A stretch of DNA of 57,218 nucleotides from contig JAGCSR010000023.1 of assembly GCA_017964005.1 (NCBI GenBank), positions 1-57,218 on the forward strand, in the 5' to 3' direction. The position numbers were made by a program, and so were the translations under genes. The notes under the pieces are model-generated. The model searched no databases. It was given only the letters and a program-made list of their open reading frames with translations, and had not been told where the DNA came from. Shown piece after piece: positions 33,807 to 42,864 of the stretch (positions are counted from its first letter, which is position 1; every line of letters starts with the position of its first letter). Source of the DNA: Clostridiales bacterium (GTDB lineage Bacteria; Bacillota; Clostridia; Saccharofermentanales; Saccharofermentanaceae).

Positions 33807-35843
33807 ATGAAAAAACTGTTTTCGCGAGCAGCGGCTCTATTATTGGCGTTTATCCTGTTGGTATCCGCGACGGGATGTTTCTCCACGGCTGCCGCTATCT
33901 ACAAGGTCACACACGATGAGACCACTCATACCACAAGAGACGATTTCTTCGATGACGATGACGACGATGACTGGCACAACAAGAAGCCTACACCCAAGCC
34001 CGATGATCCGGATACGACTGATCCGACATATACCACCGATCAGACGGAAGAACATGTATCCGTTCCGGGCGACGGCACAGGTATCCTGACAGATTCCAAC
34101 GGCCTTACTTATCCTGACGGGATCGCATCCCAGGAGGTAATACATCCGAAGCATGCCAAAGGAACCGTCACGGGCCAGCAGGCTCAGCAGATCCTTACGG
34201 AAGTCGAGCAGACCATAATGCGTGAAGGTGTGTCTTCTTATGTGGATGCTGTTATCCTGTTCGACGATTATGCCAAGTACGGTATCAGCCCCGACGGATT
34301 CGGGTGGGGCGAGTATTCAGCGGAGGCCGATCCGGAAGATGCGAAGCTGACCAAAGATCTTATCAACAAGCTCTATTCGATCGACGCGGATTCTCTGGAC
34401 GATGCCGACAGGATCTTCTACGACAAGGTCCTCTACGATCTTGAGGAAGATGCGTATATGAGCCAGTTCACGGCTTTTCCGTACTATGCGATGGAACTCA
34501 ACCCTCTGGTAGGACCCCAGAACGAAGTCCTGTTCGTCATGGATGTGCTGGAATTCAAGACAAAGCAGGATGCCGAGAACTACCTTCTCGTCTGCAAGGA
34601 TATCGACAGGTATTACGATCAGATCTGCACATTCGAAGAGCAGCGCGCCGAGTACGGATACGCTTCCTCTCCGGATGTTTACGAAGATACGGCCAAGTCT
34701 TTCGATGCTCTCGTTGCCCAGAAGGACGACTGCTTCCTTTATGATTCCTTCAAGGAGAGGCTCGGAAAAATCCAGGGACTTTCCGACTCCGACCGTCAGG
34801 ATCTTATATCGCGCCACGATGATATCATGAAGAACACGGTCTTCCCCGAGTTCGAAGAGTGCGCAAGCCGTATGAGGGCGTTGAAGTCCTATAACGGAGA
34901 GAACCGCGGATTGTTACAGTTCAAAGGCGGCAGGGAGTACTACGAGTGCCTGTTCCGCGCCAAGACCAACAGTTCCAAGACCATCGATCAGTCGACGGCA
35001 GACCTGGAGAAGGTAATAAGCAACCTCAAGAACACCATGGAAACCCTTATGGCAAATTCCATGTCCTGGTATATGTACTACGCGATCCACGATTACGACA
35101 AGGGATCCGTAAAGGGCAACCTTGATTTCCTGTCCGGCGCGGTCAAGGCTGACTTCCCGGAAGTTCCCGACCACTCCTACAGGCTCATGGAAGTCCCGAA
35201 GGTCTTCGAGGACAGCTTCTCGCCTGCGGCATATCTCGGGTATCACCTGGATAAGTACGATTCCAATATCATAATCGTTAACAACGGTTCTTCCCACGGT
35301 GACCTGGGCGTCACGATCGCTCACGAGGGATATCCGGGACACATGCTCCAGTCCCTTTACACAAGGACTGTTGCGGCGAAGCACCCCTACATGTTTGCCT
35401 TTGATTCGATCGGATATGCGGAAGGCTGGGCTACTTACTGCGAGAACTATGCGATCAAGTACTATGAGGATAATTCTGATGTAGCCACATTCGCCCAGAT
35501 CAACAACGAACTGGATCCCATTCTCACCGCAAGATGCGACATCGGCATCCACTGCGAGAACTGGAATATTAACGACTGCGTCAGGTGCCTGAATGATGCA
35601 GGACTGAGCGTATCCGAGTACAGCTTCCAGACATACTACAATCTCCTGGTATCCGATCCCACATATTCCGCCAAATACGGCTGCGGATTCGTGAATACCG
35701 GAATGGTCATGTCCCGCATAAAGGGAGACTTCCCGAATGCTTCAGATAAGGATATCCACACTGCATATCTTAATGCCCAGACGGGAACGTTCGAGCAGAT
35801 CGAAGAACACATGAGGAAGGAACTTAACGGCAAGGCCGGATAA
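33807..35843 (+). CDS. DUF885-family lipoprotein, putative metallopeptidase
   Basis: A 678-residue predicted lipoprotein. ATG 33807 follows AGGGAGG by nine bases; the lipobox is SATGC (Cys near 23), and an Asp-rich and Thr/Pro-rich linker follows. The rest matches the DUF885 family, whose HEGYPGH motif (His506) and downstream AEGWATYCE form a gluzincin-like zinc site. Relatives are likely peptidases. Substrate unknown, but an outer-face location suits a nutrient or wall peptide role. Two peptidase-like lipoproteins follow. Confidence 0.82.
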   Translation: MKKLFSRAAALLLAFILLVSATGCFSTAAAIYKVTHDETTHTTRDDFFDDDDDDDWHNKKPTPKPDDPDTTDPTYTTDQTEEHVSVPGDGTGILTDSNGLTYPDGIASQEVIHPKHAKGTVTGQQAQQILTEVEQTIMREGVSSYVDAVILFDDYAKYGISPDGFGWGEYSAEADPEDAKLTKDLINKLYSIDADSLDDADRIFYDKVLYDLEEDAYMSQFTAFPYYAMELNPLVGPQNEVLFVMDVLEFKTKQDAENYLLVCKDIDRYYDQICTFEEQRAEYGYASSPDVYEDTAKSFDALVAQKDDCFLYDSFKERLGKIQGLSDSDRQDLISRHDDIMKNTVFPEFEECASRMRALKSYNGENRGLLQFKGGREYYECLFRAKTNSSKTIDQSTADLEKVISNLKNTMETLMANSMSWYMYYAIHDYDKGSVKGNLDFLSGAVKADFPEVPDHSYRLMEVPKVFEDSFSPAAYLGYHLDKYDSNIIIVNNGSSHGDLGVTIAHEGYPGHMLQSLYTRTVAAKHPYMFAFDSIGYAEGWATYCENYAIKYYEDNSDVATFAQINNELDPILTARCDIGIHCENWNINDCVRCLNDAGLSVSEYSFQTYYNLLVSDPTYSAKYGCGFVNTGMVMSRIKGDFPNASDKDIHTAYLNAQTGTFEQIEEHMRKELNGKAG

Positions 35844-35870
35844 GGATCACTTCAGATAAAAAGATCGATC

Positions 35871-35909
35871 AAAGCGCCGGAGAGATGAAGACTCTTGCCG
35901 GCGCTTTTT
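35871..35909 (+). terminator. Terminator after the DUF885 gene
   Basis: Perfect 10-bp arms AAAGCGCCGG (35871-35880) and CCGGCGCTTT (35898-35907), with extra AGAG/CTCT pairing in the loop, run into a T tract to 35909. Confidence 0.85.
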
Positions 35910-35918
35910 ATCGGTTCG

Positions 35919-35965
35919 TTGCCGGAACCGGCTTCGATGTCCGGCAATGAACGTTGTGCTATAAT
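35919..35965 (+). promoter_or_regulatory. Promoter and upstream dyad of the first S37-like gene
   Basis: TGCTATAAT gives an extended -10 (TATAAT 35960-35965). TTGCCGGA (35919-35926) and TCCGGCAA (35940-35947) form a perfect 8-bp dyad that covers the -35 region, a possible operator. The -10 neighbourhood is nearly the same as that at 39435-39443. Confidence 0.55.
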
Positions 35966-36000
35966 CATTGTGAATAAGGTTTTAAGCTTTGGGGGAATAT

Positions 36001-37683
36001 ATGCTGCAAAGATCCGTAATGAGAATGCTGTCGGCAATCCTTGTATCGGCCTTTCTTTTGTCTTCCTGCACAACAGCAGGCGGGAAAGTGACGGAAGAAA
36101 CTGAGGTTACGGGAACTTCCGGTTCAACAGAAATTGCAAAGACGGAAGAAACACCGGCTTCTGAATCCATTCAAAGCAAGGCGGATTTTACGGATGAAGA
36201 AAAGGCAATTGCCGAACACTATAACGATTATGCAAATGATGCGGATGACCGGCTGGTCCCCTGTGATGAGGGAGACCCGGCTGCTTTGGAATTAAAAGCA
36301 ATCCCGGGCGTTAAGCTGGTCGCAAGAAAAAGTTTTTTCGAGGACAAAGAATATCTCGTCTTTTTCGATGAGCCTTTGGACCATAAGGATCCTTCGAAGG
36401 GGACATTTACTCAGACGGTATATGTTTATTACGAGGGCAAGGATGCTCCCAATTGCTTTCTTATCGACGGTTATGAGATCGGAAGTTATGTCATGTCAGA
36501 CTTAAGGGAAGACTTTGACACCAAATTGCCTCTTAAGATCCGTGACGATATCTTAGGCGAATATTCTATCGGATCAGACAGCAACTTTATCCTGCCGGAA
36601 TACCGTTTGTACGGGACTTCCCAGCCTGATAACCTGACCAAGGATGATTTGGAATTCTGGGGCTTCATGAACTGTGAACAGGCAGCAGAGGATTTCCACG
36701 ACATAATTGAAGCATTCAAAGATTCTTTTACCGGCAAATGGTGCATCGAAGGTTTGAGTAAGGGAGGAGAAGCAACCGTTTATCAGCTGGCAAAGCACCC
36801 CGAAGACGGTGACCTGTTTTTGGGGATGGCAGCCATGGTGCTCATGGACAAAGGGCACATGGGCCTCTATAAGTATGCTTATACCACGGCAGGCGATCTC
36901 GTTTACGGTAAAGAGAAGGCAAAGAATATAAGAGACCTCATCACCGAATTTCAGATAGAGTGCCTTAAGAACAGAGACAAACTGACAACGCTCATATGGT
37001 CGCGTTCAAGTTCCTCCTACAGGTTCAGTCCGGACTTGGATAAAGAGATCCTCTTCGACTGCATGGTCCTGGATCAGGTCTACTATTGGCAGTATCTTAG
37101 AGACGACCATCTGGACAAGATAAAGGAAGCAATGAGTCTCAAAGATGCCGCCACACATGAAGATAAAGAAATGTACATTACCAGACTCTGCGATGCTCTC
37201 GAGGCCGGATATAGCGGGGTCCAGTATGCACTGCCCACGAAGACAAAGGGCTTGCAGGAAATAGATCTCTATAGTTTTCTCTTCCAGTGCTACCACGAAG
37301 ACGGACACTTCGGCTACGATTTTTCATATTTGCGCAAAGCGATAAAAAAGTCGGGGAGCAAAGCAAAGCTTTATGTGACCAAAGACATGGAAGACGATAT
37401 CTGGGATCTTCGTATCGATCCTTCGCACAGGGACCTGTTCTCATACGATCCTTCCGTGCTTGAGGCACGCAAGAGCGCAATCGATAATCCTGATAAGCCC
37501 CTGATCCTGATCAACGGTCTTACTGATATCTTCAATACCTGCGAGTTAACGGAATCCGACAGGAGCAATATCTTTATCTTTAATCTGCCCAAGTCTTCCC
37601 ATATCGACTCTTTTCCCGGAAATCTTGATGCAGAGCAGAGACTTAAGTTCGATGAGATAGTAAAGAAATATATGACAAACTGA
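36001..37683 (+). CDS. S37-like serine peptidase lipoprotein, copy 1
   Basis: A 560-residue lipoprotein resembling the S37 (PS-10, prolyl tri/tetrapeptidyl aminopeptidase) family. Lipobox LLSSC follows a signal peptide, then a Thr/Glu-rich linker. Family features: EPLDHKDPSKGTFTQTVYV, PEYRLYGTSQP, the QAAEDFHDI helix and the nucleophile elbow EGLSKGGEA (Ser253). Candidate acid and base are the Asp in NGLTDIFNT and His in SSHIDSF. A GGGGG ribosome site lies five bases before ATG 36001; internal ATGs at 36019 and 36025 are alternatives. A paralogue follows after 21 bases. Confidence 0.78.
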   Translation: MLQRSVMRMLSAILVSAFLLSSCTTAGGKVTEETEVTGTSGSTEIAKTEETPASESIQSKADFTDEEKAIAEHYNDYANDADDRLVPCDEGDPAALELKAIPGVKLVARKSFFEDKEYLVFFDEPLDHKDPSKGTFTQTVYVYYEGKDAPNCFLIDGYEIGSYVMSDLREDFDTKLPLKIRDDILGEYSIGSDSNFILPEYRLYGTSQPDNLTKDDLEFWGFMNCEQAAEDFHDIIEAFKDSFTGKWCIEGLSKGGEATVYQLAKHPEDGDLFLGMAAMVLMDKGHMGLYKYAYTTAGDLVYGKEKAKNIRDLITEFQIECLKNRDKLTTLIWSRSSSSYRFSPDLDKEILFDCMVLDQVYYWQYLRDDHLDKIKEAMSLKDAATHEDKEMYITRLCDALEAGYSGVQYALPTKTKGLQEIDLYSFLFQCYHEDGHFGYDFSYLRKAIKKSGSKAKLYVTKDMEDDIWDLRIDPSHRDLFSYDPSVLEARKSAIDNPDKPLILINGLTDIFNTCELTESDRSNIFIFNLPKSSHIDSFPGNLDAEQRLKFDEIVKKYMTN

Positions 37684-37704
37684 TATGTTTTTGGGAGGAT
37701 AGAA

Positions 37705-39372
37705 ATGAAAAAAGATCTTAGTGTAAAAATCCTGCTGACGCTGACTGCGGCAAGTCTTCTTTTGAGTTCCTGCAGTCCTTCTGTAACTGATGAGACAACA
37801 CCTTCAACGGAATCTTCGGTTACAAGCGAAACGACCACGACCGCTGCAACAACTTCAGAAAGCACTGCTGATGAATCGACAGCCATCACATCCGTAACTT
37901 ATGATGAAGATGTCCTGATAGAAGAATACAACAAGTACTGCTTTTTCGATTACGACCATCTGATCCCGTGTGCCGATGACGATGAGAATGCAAAACTTTT
38001 AAAGTCCGTTCCGAATGTGGTGTACGTCGGGACTTACGGTTTTTTCGATGAGAATGAATACATGATGCTTTTCAGCATGCCGCTGGATCACGATGACTTA
38101 TCGAAAGGGAATTTCATCCAGCTGGTCCATGTCATCTTTGAAGGCGCTGATGCTCCGAACTGTTTTAATGTCGGAGGTTACGACATAGGGCCCATCTATG
38201 AGAAGGATTCAAGGGATATAAACGGCGTAAGCCGGAGCTTTTTCTCGAAGGAATATAAGACCAATTACTTTGAGCCCGAATACCGCCTTTACGGAAGATC
38301 GAGACCTGACGGTCTTGGTAAGGATGATGATACTTACTGGTCGCTTTTAAACTGCAGACAGGCAGCAGAGGATTTCCACATCATGATCGATTCCCTTAAG
38401 CAGACCTTAGGCGGAAACTGGTGTTTTGAAGGACACAGCAAGGGCGGGGAAGCTGCAAATTATCAGGCGGCGGTCCACCCCGAAGACGCTGACATGTTCC
38501 TGTCCGAAGCCGGCATGGTCCTGCTCGGCAACGGGGATAAGGACCTTTACGAGTATGCATATACTACGGCAGGAGACCTGGCTTTAGGCAAGAAGAAAGC
38601 CGCTAAATACAGAAAGGATCTTACAGACTTTCAGATCGAATTGTTAAAGAACAGGGAAGTGCTTGCCCCGATGCTCTGGGAGCAGACGAAACAATACAGC
38701 TGCAAGTTCACTGATGAGATGAATCAGGATATCCTCTTCGACCTCATTGTCTTAGATCAGGTCTACTTTTGGCAGACATGCTTTCCGTGGGAAAAGGAGA
38801 TGATCGATAAGGTCATGAAGCTCAAAGACGCAAAAACGGATGAAGAGAAGGCGGAATACTACAAGACTGTTATCGATACGCTTTTTGAACTTTATTCTCC
38901 CTGGCAGTATGAACTCTACGAGGACAGCGAGATGCACCAGGAGATGGGTCTCTATAACTATCTCTTCCAGTCCTTCCATGAAGACGGACACTACGGATAC
39001 GATTTCTCGTATCTGAGAAAAGAGATAGAAAAATCGGGGACGGATGCAAAGCTCTACGTCACGGAAGACATGGAAGACGGCCTTTGGGATATCAGGATAA
39101 GCAAGGATCACAGGGAGAAGTTCCCTTACGATCCTTCCGTTCTGAATGCGAGGAAAGATGCGATCGAGAATACGGCGAAGCCTCTGTTTTTCGTAAATGG
39201 TCTGTCGGATATCTTCAACACCCATGAGGTTAAGGAATCTGATAATGAGAATGTCTACATCTTCAATATTCCCGAGGCCTTCCACAGTAATGCTACACCC
39301 GAATTCCTGTCGAAAGAACAGAAAACCGAGTTCGACGAACTCGTCAAAAAGTTCATGGCGCTTAAGGACTGA
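37705..39372 (+). CDS. S37-like serine peptidase lipoprotein, copy 2
   Basis: A 555-residue paralogue of the preceding gene. Lipobox LLSSC, then a Thr/Ser-rich linker. It keeps MPLDHDDLSKGNFIQLVHV, PEYRLYGRSRP, CRQAAEDFHIM and nucleophile EGHSKGGEA (Ser245), with Asp in NGLSDIFNT and His in EAFHSNATP. Sequence identity across the mature domains looks roughly 50 percent by eye, higher around the C-terminal half, pointing to an old tandem duplication. TGGGAGG precedes the ATG; it is probably co-transcribed with copy 1. Confidence 0.78.
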   Translation: MKKDLSVKILLTLTAASLLLSSCSPSVTDETTPSTESSVTSETTTTAATTSESTADESTAITSVTYDEDVLIEEYNKYCFFDYDHLIPCADDDENAKLLKSVPNVVYVGTYGFFDENEYMMLFSMPLDHDDLSKGNFIQLVHVIFEGADAPNCFNVGGYDIGPIYEKDSRDINGVSRSFFSKEYKTNYFEPEYRLYGRSRPDGLGKDDDTYWSLLNCRQAAEDFHIMIDSLKQTLGGNWCFEGHSKGGEAANYQAAVHPEDADMFLSEAGMVLLGNGDKDLYEYAYTTAGDLALGKKKAAKYRKDLTDFQIELLKNREVLAPMLWEQTKQYSCKFTDEMNQDILFDLIVLDQVYFWQTCFPWEKEMIDKVMKLKDAKTDEEKAEYYKTVIDTLFELYSPWQYELYEDSEMHQEMGLYNYLFQSFHEDGHYGYDFSYLRKEIEKSGTDAKLYVTEDMEDGLWDIRISKDHREKFPYDPSVLNARKDAIENTAKPLFFVNGLSDIFNTHEVKESDNENVYIFNIPEAFHSNATPEFLSKEQKTEFDELVKKFMALKD

Positions 39373-39392
39373 CCGTAAGCCCCTTAAAAATC

Positions 39393-39443
39393 TTCCTCAA
39401 ATACCTCATCTTTTATTTGAAGAAAAACATATTGTGCTATAAT
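39393..39443 (+). promoter_or_regulatory. Promoter of the PP2C-like/LysM-like gene, with hairpin over -35
   Basis: TGCTATAAT gives an extended -10 (TATAAT 39438-39443); TTGAAG at 39417-39422 is a -35 with a short 15-bp spacer. The -35 lies in the right arm of an imperfect hairpin (39393-39403 with 39414-39424), which might also serve to end the upstream transcript. Confidence 0.5.
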
Positions 39444-39474
39444 TAATTCTGAATAAATGTATGGAGGACTGCTC

Positions 39475-42400
39475 ATGGCTACCTTAACACGCCTTGCAAG
39501 CACGCTGACGGCTAAGTATTATCCGTCACCGTCATTGACCGATGCTTTCTACATGGACGGAAGGCTTTGCGGTAAGAGAGAGATAAGACAAGCAGACATC
39601 ACGACAGATAAAGATGAGAGAGGATTCCTGTTCTCGATCTTTACGCATCCTGCCATCAAGGGTTTCGAACCCGGTACATTGCCTCCTTACGAGCCCCAAC
39701 TCAGAGATCTTTGCAACAACGTAAAGTTCGGGCTGAAGGATATCGACAGCCTGATCGAGAAGTTCATGACATGCGCCGTTGATATCACCGGCATGATGAA
39801 GCTGTCTGACGGTGAGAGCCGTACTCCTTATTTCTCCGGCGTTATCGTTAAGGACGCTGAGGCATTCGCTGTTACGATCGGCAACGGTCTCGCATTCCTC
39901 TACAGAGACGATACATTATTCCCCCTGACCGATGCGGGTATTCCCATGGAGCCCATCGATGCATACGGCAACAGGGTAGGTGATTTCCAGTATTACTGTT
40001 CTTCGAAGACTGCCAACGCTTTGTGGTCCAACTTCTTCACGGTCGCACCCGACGACTGCATCATCCTTTGCAACAAGGCAATCTACGATGCATTGGGACA
40101 GCGTGAGATCTTAAGGATCCTGACGGATGCGGAAGACCAGTGCGATGCCGCAGGAACAGTTATCACTCAGGCTTCAGCAAGGATGCCCAACACTCCTATG
40201 CAGTTCTCCATCTCTTTCGTAGAGAATGTAACGACTGACGAGAAGAAGGGTCTGTTCGGCTTCCGCAAGAAGAACAAGGAAGAAGACATGACAGATATGT
40301 CGATCAAGTCCACCTTCGAAGGCGGTGAGGTCGGCAAGGCAATAGAGAAGGCACAGGCTGCAGGCTTCGCGACATTCGCGACAGCAGCGGCTGCAACACC
40401 TCCGGCTTCTAACCAGCAGGCATCCGCAGACAACGGCATCGTTGTTCCGGATAAGGTGGAACAGGCTTCCGGCGATCTGAAGTTCCCCGAGGGCACTAAG
40501 CCTGCGGAGGAAGTATCCGCCGAAGAGATGATGAAGACCCTGTTCGGACAGATGAACGAGTCCTCCAAGGAGGACAAGGCTGCGACAGCTGCAGCAGCTG
40601 CTGCGGCATCTTCCGTTACGGAGATCCCTCTTGAAGGTTCTCCCTTCGTTGTATCTTCCGAGACTTCTGCTCCCGTTGTTCCCGAAGAGAAGCCCATCAC
40701 CGAGGAACCCGAGGTAATGGAGACGATATCCGAGACCAAGTTCGTCCTGGATGCTGACGAAGAGCCCACAAAGCCTGTCGCATCCCTTGACGGATCCATA
40801 TTTGTCCAGGCCGCAGCTTCCGGCGCTGCTTCTGAAGCAGGTGCTGCCGCAGCTGCCGATACCGCATCCGCGGCAGGATTCGGTGCTGCATCCGGAGTCC
40901 TGGCTGAAGCTCTCAAGAGGGCAGGCGTAGACTCTGTCGTTATCTCTGACGAGAGCGGCAATACCATCCCCCAAGACGCCAAGGATATTTCATCCGATAC
41001 GGCGGATGCAGGTTCCGCCACCGACGAGATCGTATTCACCGCAGATTCGGACAAGAAGGCCGAGGACATAGTCAAGTCTGCCAATGAACCTTTCGATCCG
41101 TACAGCGTCGGATCTTCCGAAGAGATGCAGAACACGCCTCCTCCGGTATTCGGCGATGACGGCATGAACGCAGGTGTTCCGGATGAACCTCTGTCCGTTG
41201 ACGAGGTCAATGAGATCCCGGTTCCCGACTTCGTGATCTCTTCCGATAAGCCGGAACTCAATAAAGAAGAGACGTTGAACGTTGATTTCCCTGAGACTGC
41301 AGCTCCCGCTGCAGCGGCAGTGGCAGGCGCGGCGGCAGCCGGCGCAGCAGGTGCTGCTGAAGCAGCGACGGAAGACATTATCCTTCCTTTCGCAAACGGT
41401 GTTGAGACTTATACCGATACCGCAGCATCTTCACCTGACGTTCCCCAGATGCCTCTTTACGGCAGCAATGCTTACGACACGCCGGTGAACGCGGTCAATT
41501 CCGAGCAGCCCATGGGCGCTCCCGTTGAGGCGATCGGATACGGTGATTACGACAATTCCACACTGCCTGTCGAGGACATTCCTTCCCAGGCATACGGCGG
41601 AGAAGTATTCTCTGCCGAGGATCAGAATGCATATACTTCATTCGAGCCTCAGGCAGGAACTGCGCAGGCCGGATATGCGGAAGCATACGGACAGCAGTAT
41701 GCACAGCAGTATACACAGCAGTATGCCCAGCCCGAACAGCAGTATGGTTATGCACAGCCTCAGCAGCCTCAGGCAGCACCTGATATGGGCTACGGCGCAC
41801 AGCAGCAGACATATTCTCCTTACGATGCATCCGCAGGGACGACGAGAGCTTCCTCTTCTTCCACATCACAGGATGACTGGATCATGGATCTTCTCGGAGG
41901 AGATGACGATAATTATGCTTCTTCTGCCAATGCTGCTCCCGACTTGAGTTCGCAGTACACGAATCCCGGGTATTCACAATACAGACCCGCAGGTTCCGAT
42001 ACAGGTTATGACAGCGGCGCAGCTTCCCGTCAGGCGGGGCCTTCGGCTTCCCAACGCCGCCCTCAGGGAGCAGGCGCAGGTTCCGGCAACGGAAACGGAG
42101 GTAAGCGCAAGGTGAAGCTTAATCGTAACGGATACATTTTCCTTATCTTTGTTGCATTGATCATCATCGGACTGATCATCATCATCAGCCTTATCGCCAA
42201 ATCCTGCAGCAAGGATGACAAGCCTGTGGCATCTTCCACAACGACTACCTCGTCACCGCTCGTAACAGAGACTACACCGGCAGAGACGACCACCCAGACG
42301 AAGGATCCTTCCGCTCCTATCGGAAGATTCACATTCTCCGATTACACCGGATTCAGATCCTGGTGGGATCTGTTCAACACCGTTTATAACTACCAGCTCG

Positions 42401-42669
42401 AGAACGAGTCCGACCCGATGATCAAGAAGCTTATCGAATATAACAACCTTGATCCTGAGGTATATAAGACTCCTCACACGGATGACAGCCTCCTGCTGCC
42501 TCCTAAGGAAGTCCTTGAAGGAACGATCCCTAATACGTTCTCGGCAGGCGGTGCCCAGTCACCTGATACGACAACGACGACAACCACAGGTTCCGTTGAC
42601 GGTCAGATCAGCATGATCGACGGAGACAACAGCGAGACGACAACAACGACGACTCAGGCCGCTCAGTAA
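39475..42669 (+). CDS. Membrane protein: PP2C-like front, low-complexity linker, LysM-like tail
   Basis: A 1064-residue protein. ATG 39475 is chosen because GGAGG lies seven bases upstream; ATG 39457 lacks a site. Residues about 1-250 resemble a PPM/PP2C phosphatase core (SGVIVKDAEAFAVTIGNGLAFLYRDD), but the usual GDSRxY reads GNGLAF (Asn137) and no DGMGGH is seen, so it is probably inactive. About 275-870 is low-complexity, rich in Ala, Glu, then Gln/Tyr repeats (QQYAQQY), ending in DDWIMDLLGGDDD. A helix at about 886-908 crosses the membrane. After a Thr-rich stretch, about 948-1012 resembles LysM (WDLFNTVYNYQ, IEYNNLDPEVYK, LLLPPKEVL). It may link wall state to cytoplasm; inference only. 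Confidence 0.65.
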   Translation: MATLTRLASTLTAKYYPSPSLTDAFYMDGRLCGKREIRQADITTDKDERGFLFSIFTHPAIKGFEPGTLPPYEPQLRDLCNNVKFGLKDIDSLIEKFMTCAVDITGMMKLSDGESRTPYFSGVIVKDAEAFAVTIGNGLAFLYRDDTLFPLTDAGIPMEPIDAYGNRVGDFQYYCSSKTANALWSNFFTVAPDDCIILCNKAIYDALGQREILRILTDAEDQCDAAGTVITQASARMPNTPMQFSISFVENVTTDEKKGLFGFRKKNKEEDMTDMSIKSTFEGGEVGKAIEKAQAAGFATFATAAAATPPASNQQASADNGIVVPDKVEQASGDLKFPEGTKPAEEVSAEEMMKTLFGQMNESSKEDKAATAAAAAAASSVTEIPLEGSPFVVSSETSAPVVPEEKPITEEPEVMETISETKFVLDADEEPTKPVASLDGSIFVQAAASGAASEAGAAAAADTASAAGFGAASGVLAEALKRAGVDSVVISDESGNTIPQDAKDISSDTADAGSATDEIVFTADSDKKAEDIVKSANEPFDPYSVGSSEEMQNTPPPVFGDDGMNAGVPDEPLSVDEVNEIPVPDFVISSDKPELNKEETLNVDFPETAAPAAAAVAGAAAAGAAGAAEAATEDIILPFANGVETYTDTAASSPDVPQMPLYGSNAYDTPVNAVNSEQPMGAPVEAIGYGDYDNSTLPVEDIPSQAYGGEVFSAEDQNAYTSFEPQAGTAQAGYAEAYGQQYAQQYTQQYAQPEQQYGYAQPQQPQAAPDMGYGAQQQTYSPYDASAGTTRASSSSTSQDDWIMDLLGGDDDNYASSANAAPDLSSQYTNPGYSQYRPAGSDTGYDSGAASRQAGPSASQRRPQGAGAGSGNGNGGKRKVKLNRNGYIFLIFVALIIIGLIIIISLIAKSCSKDDKPVASSTTTTSSPLVTETTPAETTTQTKDPSAPIGRFTFSDYTGFRSWWDLFNTVYNYQLENESDPMIKKLIEYNNLDPEVYKTPHTDDSLLLPPKEVLEGTIPNTFSAGGAQSPDTTTTTTTGSVDGQISMIDGDNSETTTTTTQAAQ

Positions 42670-42694
42670 GAGGCAAAGTTCAGAGAAGACAACG

Positions 42695-42722
42695 ACAGGC
42701 CGTTCCAAAGGGGACGGCCTGT
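42695..42722 (+). terminator. Hairpin after the PP2C-like/LysM-like gene
   Basis: ACAGGCCGTTCC (42695-42706) pairs with GGGACGGCCTGT (42711-42722), 12 bp with one G-T pair and an AAAG loop. The T tract is weak (TTGCGTCATTCT), so termination efficiency is uncertain. A 12-bp palindrome GAAAAGCTTTTC (42741-42752) follows. Confidence 0.6.
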
Positions 42723-42804
42723 TGCGTCATTCTGTCCAAAGAAAAGCTTTTCGGGCGCGCAAATAGGGTTATATTATTAAATAGCAATACCCCCCGAAAG
42801 AGTG

Positions 42805-42810
42805 TATAAT
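42805..42810 (+). promoter_or_regulatory. Promoter -10 of the aminotransferase-serA operon
   Basis: TATAAT about 55 bases before the ATG at 42865; no clear -35. A small hairpin (GGCCGA/TCGGTC around 42818-42834) lies in the leader. I see no known riboswitch. Confidence 0.5.
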
Positions 42811-42864
42811 CGTATGGGCCGAAGAGAATCGGTCTATTATCGTTGTTTTACGAGGACGGGTTTT

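Noticed and set aside
40167..41378. A 403-codon open frame on the minus strand inside the PP2C-like/LysM-like gene
   Set aside because: It mirrors the Ala-rich low-complexity coding region of the plus strand, has no ribosome site and shows no family motif.
42811..42864. Riboswitch before the serine genes
   Set aside because: The leader is short, with only a 6-bp hairpin and no known riboswitch core.
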